Assembly: GCF_023703415.1 (NCBI RefSeq) | Contig: NZ_JAGMTU010000003.1 | Coordinates: forward strand, 620,001-684,000 | Reading direction: 5' to 3' | Source: Microbacterium sp. USTB-Y | GTDB taxonomy: Bacteria > Actinomycetota > Actinomycetes > Actinomycetales > Microbacteriaceae | DNA length: 64,000 nucleotides | In this document: piece by piece, positions 61,703 through 64,000 of the stretch | Position numbering within the stretch: the first letter of the stretch is position 1 | Layout: each line of letters opens with the position of its first letter | Made by a program: the position numbers and the translations under genes | Notes under the pieces: model-generated | Database searches by the model: none | Told to the model about the DNA's origin: nothing | Seen by the model: only the letters and a program-made list of their open reading frames with translations

Positions 61703-63205
61703 ATGCTGATCACGCTGACGTATGCGCCGGAGCCCGACGCGGGGGTCGATGCGACGGTCCTCGGCCACCTCCTGCACAAGCACCCCGCGAAGGTGCAGTC
61801 GTTCACGGCACCCGTCGGGGACATCCAGGTGTTCTACCCGGAGGCGACGTCCGAGCGGTGCACCGTGGCCGTCCTGCTCGAGGTGGATCCGGTCGGACTC
61901 GTGCGCAGCAAGCGGTTCCGCGGCGACGCCGGCGCTCTCGACCACTACGTCAACGATCGCCCGTACGTCGCATCGAGCATGCTCGCGGTGGCACTCGGCA
62001 CGGTCTTCCGCACGGCGATGACCGGTCGCAGCGACAGTTATCCGGAGCTGGCGGCCGCGCCCCTCCCGCTCCGGGTCGAGATCCCGGTCGTCTCCACACG
62101 CGGCGATGAGGACGACCTGGTGCGCCGTGTCTTCGAGCCGTGCGGCTGGACCGTGTCCGAGCAGCGGATCCCGCTCGATGAGGAGCACCAGGACTGGGGG
62201 CCCTCGCGGTACAGCGGTGTGACGCTGACCGGTCGGGTGCGGCTCGCGGACGCACTGCGGCAGCTCTATGTGCTGCTGCCCGTGCTCGACGATGCCAAGC
62301 ACTACTGGGTGGGCGACGACGAAGTCGGCAAGCTCGAGCGCGCGGGCGAGGGCTGGCTCGCGGCGCATCCGGAGCGCGACGTGATCACCCGGCGCTACCT
62401 CCTGCACCAGCGTTCGCTCGTCGCGGCGGCGGAGGGCGAAGGATCCCCGGTGCCGAGCGCTCCCTCGGATGCGGCCGCACCGCTGCGCGTGCTCCGTGCC
62501 GACGCCGTCCTCGACGCGCTGCACGACACAGGCGCCGCGCGGGTCGTGGACATGGGCTGCGGTCCTGGCGCACTGCTCGTGCGGTTGGCGAAGGACCGTT
62601 CGTTCACCCGCATCGTCGGGGTCGACGTCGACGCGCGGTCGCTGGAACGCGCGGCCAAGGCTCTGCGCCTGGACCAGGCCTCGGACGCCGAACGAGCCCG
62701 GATCGAGCTGCTGCACGGATCCGTCGTCTACCGGGACGAGCGCCTGCGCGACCACGACGCGGTGGTGCTCATGGAGGTCGTCGAACACGTCGACCCGTCC
62801 CGGCTCGGCGCACTCGAGGACGCGGTCTTCGCCGGTGCCGCCCCGCGGACCGTGGTGGTGACCACGCCGAACTCGGAGCACAACGTGCTGTTCCCCGCGC
62901 TCGCCGCGGGCTCCTTCCGCCATGACGATCACCGGTTCGAGTGGACCAGGGAGCAGTTCCGCGCGTGGGCGGACGAGGTCGCGGCGCGCCACGGCTACAC
63001 GGTCGAGCTGCGCCCCGTCGGCATCGAGCACCCTGAGCACGGCGCCCCCACCCAGCTCGCCCTGTTCCGGAAGGCGGACGCATCCGTGTCTCAGACTCCG
63101 TCGGATCGGGCCGTGTCGCCCGGAACCCCGCCGACTCCGACCGGGTCGACGGGGTTCGCGCACGGACAGGACGCTCAGGCCGTGTCGGAGAGGCGGACCG
63201 CATGA
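61703..63205 (+). CDS. hen1: RNA 3'-terminal 2'-O-methyltransferase Hen1
   Basis: A 500-residue bacterial Hen1. The N-terminal half (about 1-240; MLITLTYAPEPDAGVDATVL, RDVITRRYLLHQRSLVAA) is the Pnkp-ligase-activating domain of bacterial Hen1; the C-terminal methyltransferase has VVDMGCGPGALLVRLAKD (motif I, about residues 280-297), MEVVEHVDPSRL with the Mg-binding Glu and His, and SFRHDDHRFEWTREQFRAWA. It methylates the 2'-OH at cut RNA ends before Pnkp ligates them, protecting the repaired site. A disordered tail of about 45 residues follows. It overlaps pnkp by ATGA. Confidence 0.95.
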   Translation: MLITLTYAPEPDAGVDATVLGHLLHKHPAKVQSFTAPVGDIQVFYPEATSERCTVAVLLEVDPVGLVRSKRFRGDAGALDHYVNDRPYVASSMLAVALGTVFRTAMTGRSDSYPELAAAPLPLRVEIPVVSTRGDEDDLVRRVFEPCGWTVSEQRIPLDEEHQDWGPSRYSGVTLTGRVRLADALRQLYVLLPVLDDAKHYWVGDDEVGKLERAGEGWLAAHPERDVITRRYLLHQRSLVAAAEGEGSPVPSAPSDAAAPLRVLRADAVLDALHDTGAARVVDMGCGPGALLVRLAKDRSFTRIVGVDVDARSLERAAKALRLDQASDAERARIELLHGSVVYRDERLRDHDAVVLMEVVEHVDPSRLGALEDAVFAGAAPRTVVVTTPNSEHNVLFPALAAGSFRHDDHRFEWTREQFRAWADEVAARHGYTVELRPVGIEHPEHGAPTQLALFRKADASVSQTPSDRAVSPGTPPTPTGSTGFAHGQDAQAVSERRTA

Positions 63206-64000
63206 CCGAGCTCGACATCCCCGCGCTGTCTCTCGTCGTGCTCGTCGGCGCCTCCGGATCCGGCAAATCGACCTTCGCGCGCACGCACTTCGGGCCCTAC
63301 GAGACGCTGTCGAGCGATGTGTTCCGCGGGCTGGTGTCGAACGACGAGTCCGACCAGTCCGCGACGGCGGCGGCCTTCGATGCGCTGCAGCACGTCGCGG
63401 CCAAGCGCCTGGAGCGGGGCCTGCTGACCGTGATCGACGCGACGAGCGTGCAGCCGGATGCGCGTCGCCGGCTCGTCGAGCTCGCGAAGGCGCACGACGT
63501 GCTGCCCGTCGCGATCGTGTTCGATCTGCCCGAGGCGCTGAGCGTCGCCCGCAACGCCGAGCGCCTGGATCGCTCGATCCCCGCCGGCGTGGTCAAGCGG
63601 CAGAGCGATCAGCTGCGCCGCGGCCTGCGCCACCTCGCGAAGGAGGGCTTCCGCAAGGTGCATGTGCTGCGCTCTGCGGAGGAGGTGGAGGCCGCCACGA
63701 TCGTGCGCACCCGACTGCTCAACGATCGATCCGACGAGCACGGACCCTTCGACGCGATCGGCGACGTGCACGGCTGCCTCCGGGAGCTCGAGGCGTTGCT
63801 GACCCGCCTCGGCTATGAGCTGATCCGGGACGAGGACGGCCGCGCGATCGACGCTCGGCATCCGCAAGGCCGCCGGGTCGTGTTCCTCGGGGACCTCGTC
63901 GACCGCGGCCCCGACGTCGTGGGAGTGCTGCGGCTTGCGATGGGCATGGTCGGGTCGGGCCAGGCGCTCGCCGTCGCGGGCAACCACGAGGCCAAGCTCG
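63202..64000 (+). CDS. pnkp: Polynucleotide kinase-phosphatase Pnkp (5' part; runs off the window)
   Basis: About 266 codons visible of a protein normally about 850-870. The kinase domain has the P-loop VVLVGASGSGKSTFARTHFG (about residues 12-31), SSDVFRGLVSNDESDQSATA and IDATSVQPDARRRL. From about residue 180 the metallophosphatase begins: FDAIGDVHGCLRELEALL, VVFLGDLVDRGPDVVGV, AVAGNHEAKL. The ligase domain is beyond the window. With Hen1 it forms an RNA repair complex that heals and seals toxin-cut RNA; two toxin-antitoxin systems in this window supply possible causes of such damage. Confidence 0.95.
   Translation, partial: MTELDIPALSLVVLVGASGSGKSTFARTHFGPYETLSSDVFRGLVSNDESDQSATAAAFDALQHVAAKRLERGLLTVIDATSVQPDARRRLVELAKAHDVLPVAIVFDLPEALSVARNAERLDRSIPAGVVKRQSDQLRRGLRHLAKEGFRKVHVLRSAEEVEAATIVRTRLLNDRSDEHGPFDAIGDVHGCLRELEALLTRLGYELIRDEDGRAIDARHPQGRRVVFLGDLVDRGPDVVGVLRLAMGMVGSGQALAVAGNHEAKL

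Overview
The window is high-GC DNA (roughly 70 percent by eye) with GTG and ATG starts, many 1-8 nt stop/start overlaps, and gene content typical of an actinobacterium of the Microbacteriaceae (Microbacterium-like). Indicators are NucS mismatch repair instead of MutSL, a seven-function Mrp antiporter, a Pls-type NRPS, a MoxR/DUF58/von Willebrand operon and many TetR/MarR/LacI-regulated exporters. I find no rRNA, tRNA, CRISPR array, complete insertion sequence or prophage.

Layout. 0-3.7 kb: a DHA2 drug exporter between two related TetR regulators (the first cut by the window edge), then a GNAT acetyltransferase. 3.7-8.7 kb: a cold-shock gene with a hairpin-rich upstream region, a HAD phosphatase, nucS, and an MFS exporter divergent from its probable LacI repressor across a perfect palindrome. 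8.8-15.1 kb: mrpABCDEFG, with A and B fused. 15.1-16.6 kb: a DUF559 endonuclease-like gene surrounded by three copies of a small inverted-repeat element. 16.7-20.7 kb: a giant Pls-family NRPS; its probable 4'-phosphopantetheinyl transferase lies at 25.4-25.9 kb. 20.7-28.3 kb: M1 aminopeptidase, GNAT, MarR/MFS pair, isochorismatase-fold protein, glutamate-cysteine-ligase-like enzyme, alpha/beta hydrolase. 28.4-28.65 kb: two more copies of the small element. 28.9-32.4 kb: a tetR / degenerate ABC ATPase / YhgE operon under a perfect 12-bp-arm operator. 33.3-34.8 kb: long-form argG. 35.0-38.6 kb: a compact operon of membrane-anchored two-cysteine peptide, ABC ATPase, small membrane protein, ABC permease and membrane-embedded HELGH protease, followed by a LuxR-type regulator. 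This looks like an undescribed peptide production/export system. 39.5-40.2 kb: three 104-bp tandem repeats and a decayed PIN toxin. 41.1-48.1 kb: a Bat/MoxR-type operon on the minus strand. 48.2-49.4 kb: an XRE/nucleotidyltransferase pair whose toxin is broken by a 17-bp tandem duplication. 49.7-57.8 kb: two-component system, DJ-1/PfpI protein, TetR/epimerase pair, acyltransferase, EamA exporter. 58.1-58.9 kb: a HEPN/MNT toxin-antitoxin module whose antitoxin carries an extra Phd/YefM-like domain and twin TGTACA boxes. 59.1-64 kb: purA, a lactonase, and the Hen1/Pnkp RNA-repair pair (pnkp cut by the window end).

The least ordinary features are the peptide/ABC/protease operon (34,991-38,561), the five 73-74 nt inverted-repeat-bounded elements, the Phd-MntA fusion, the reversible-looking 17-bp duplication, and a strong excess of the hexamer GGATCC inside genes. 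All functions are inferred from sequence patterns; no database search was possible.
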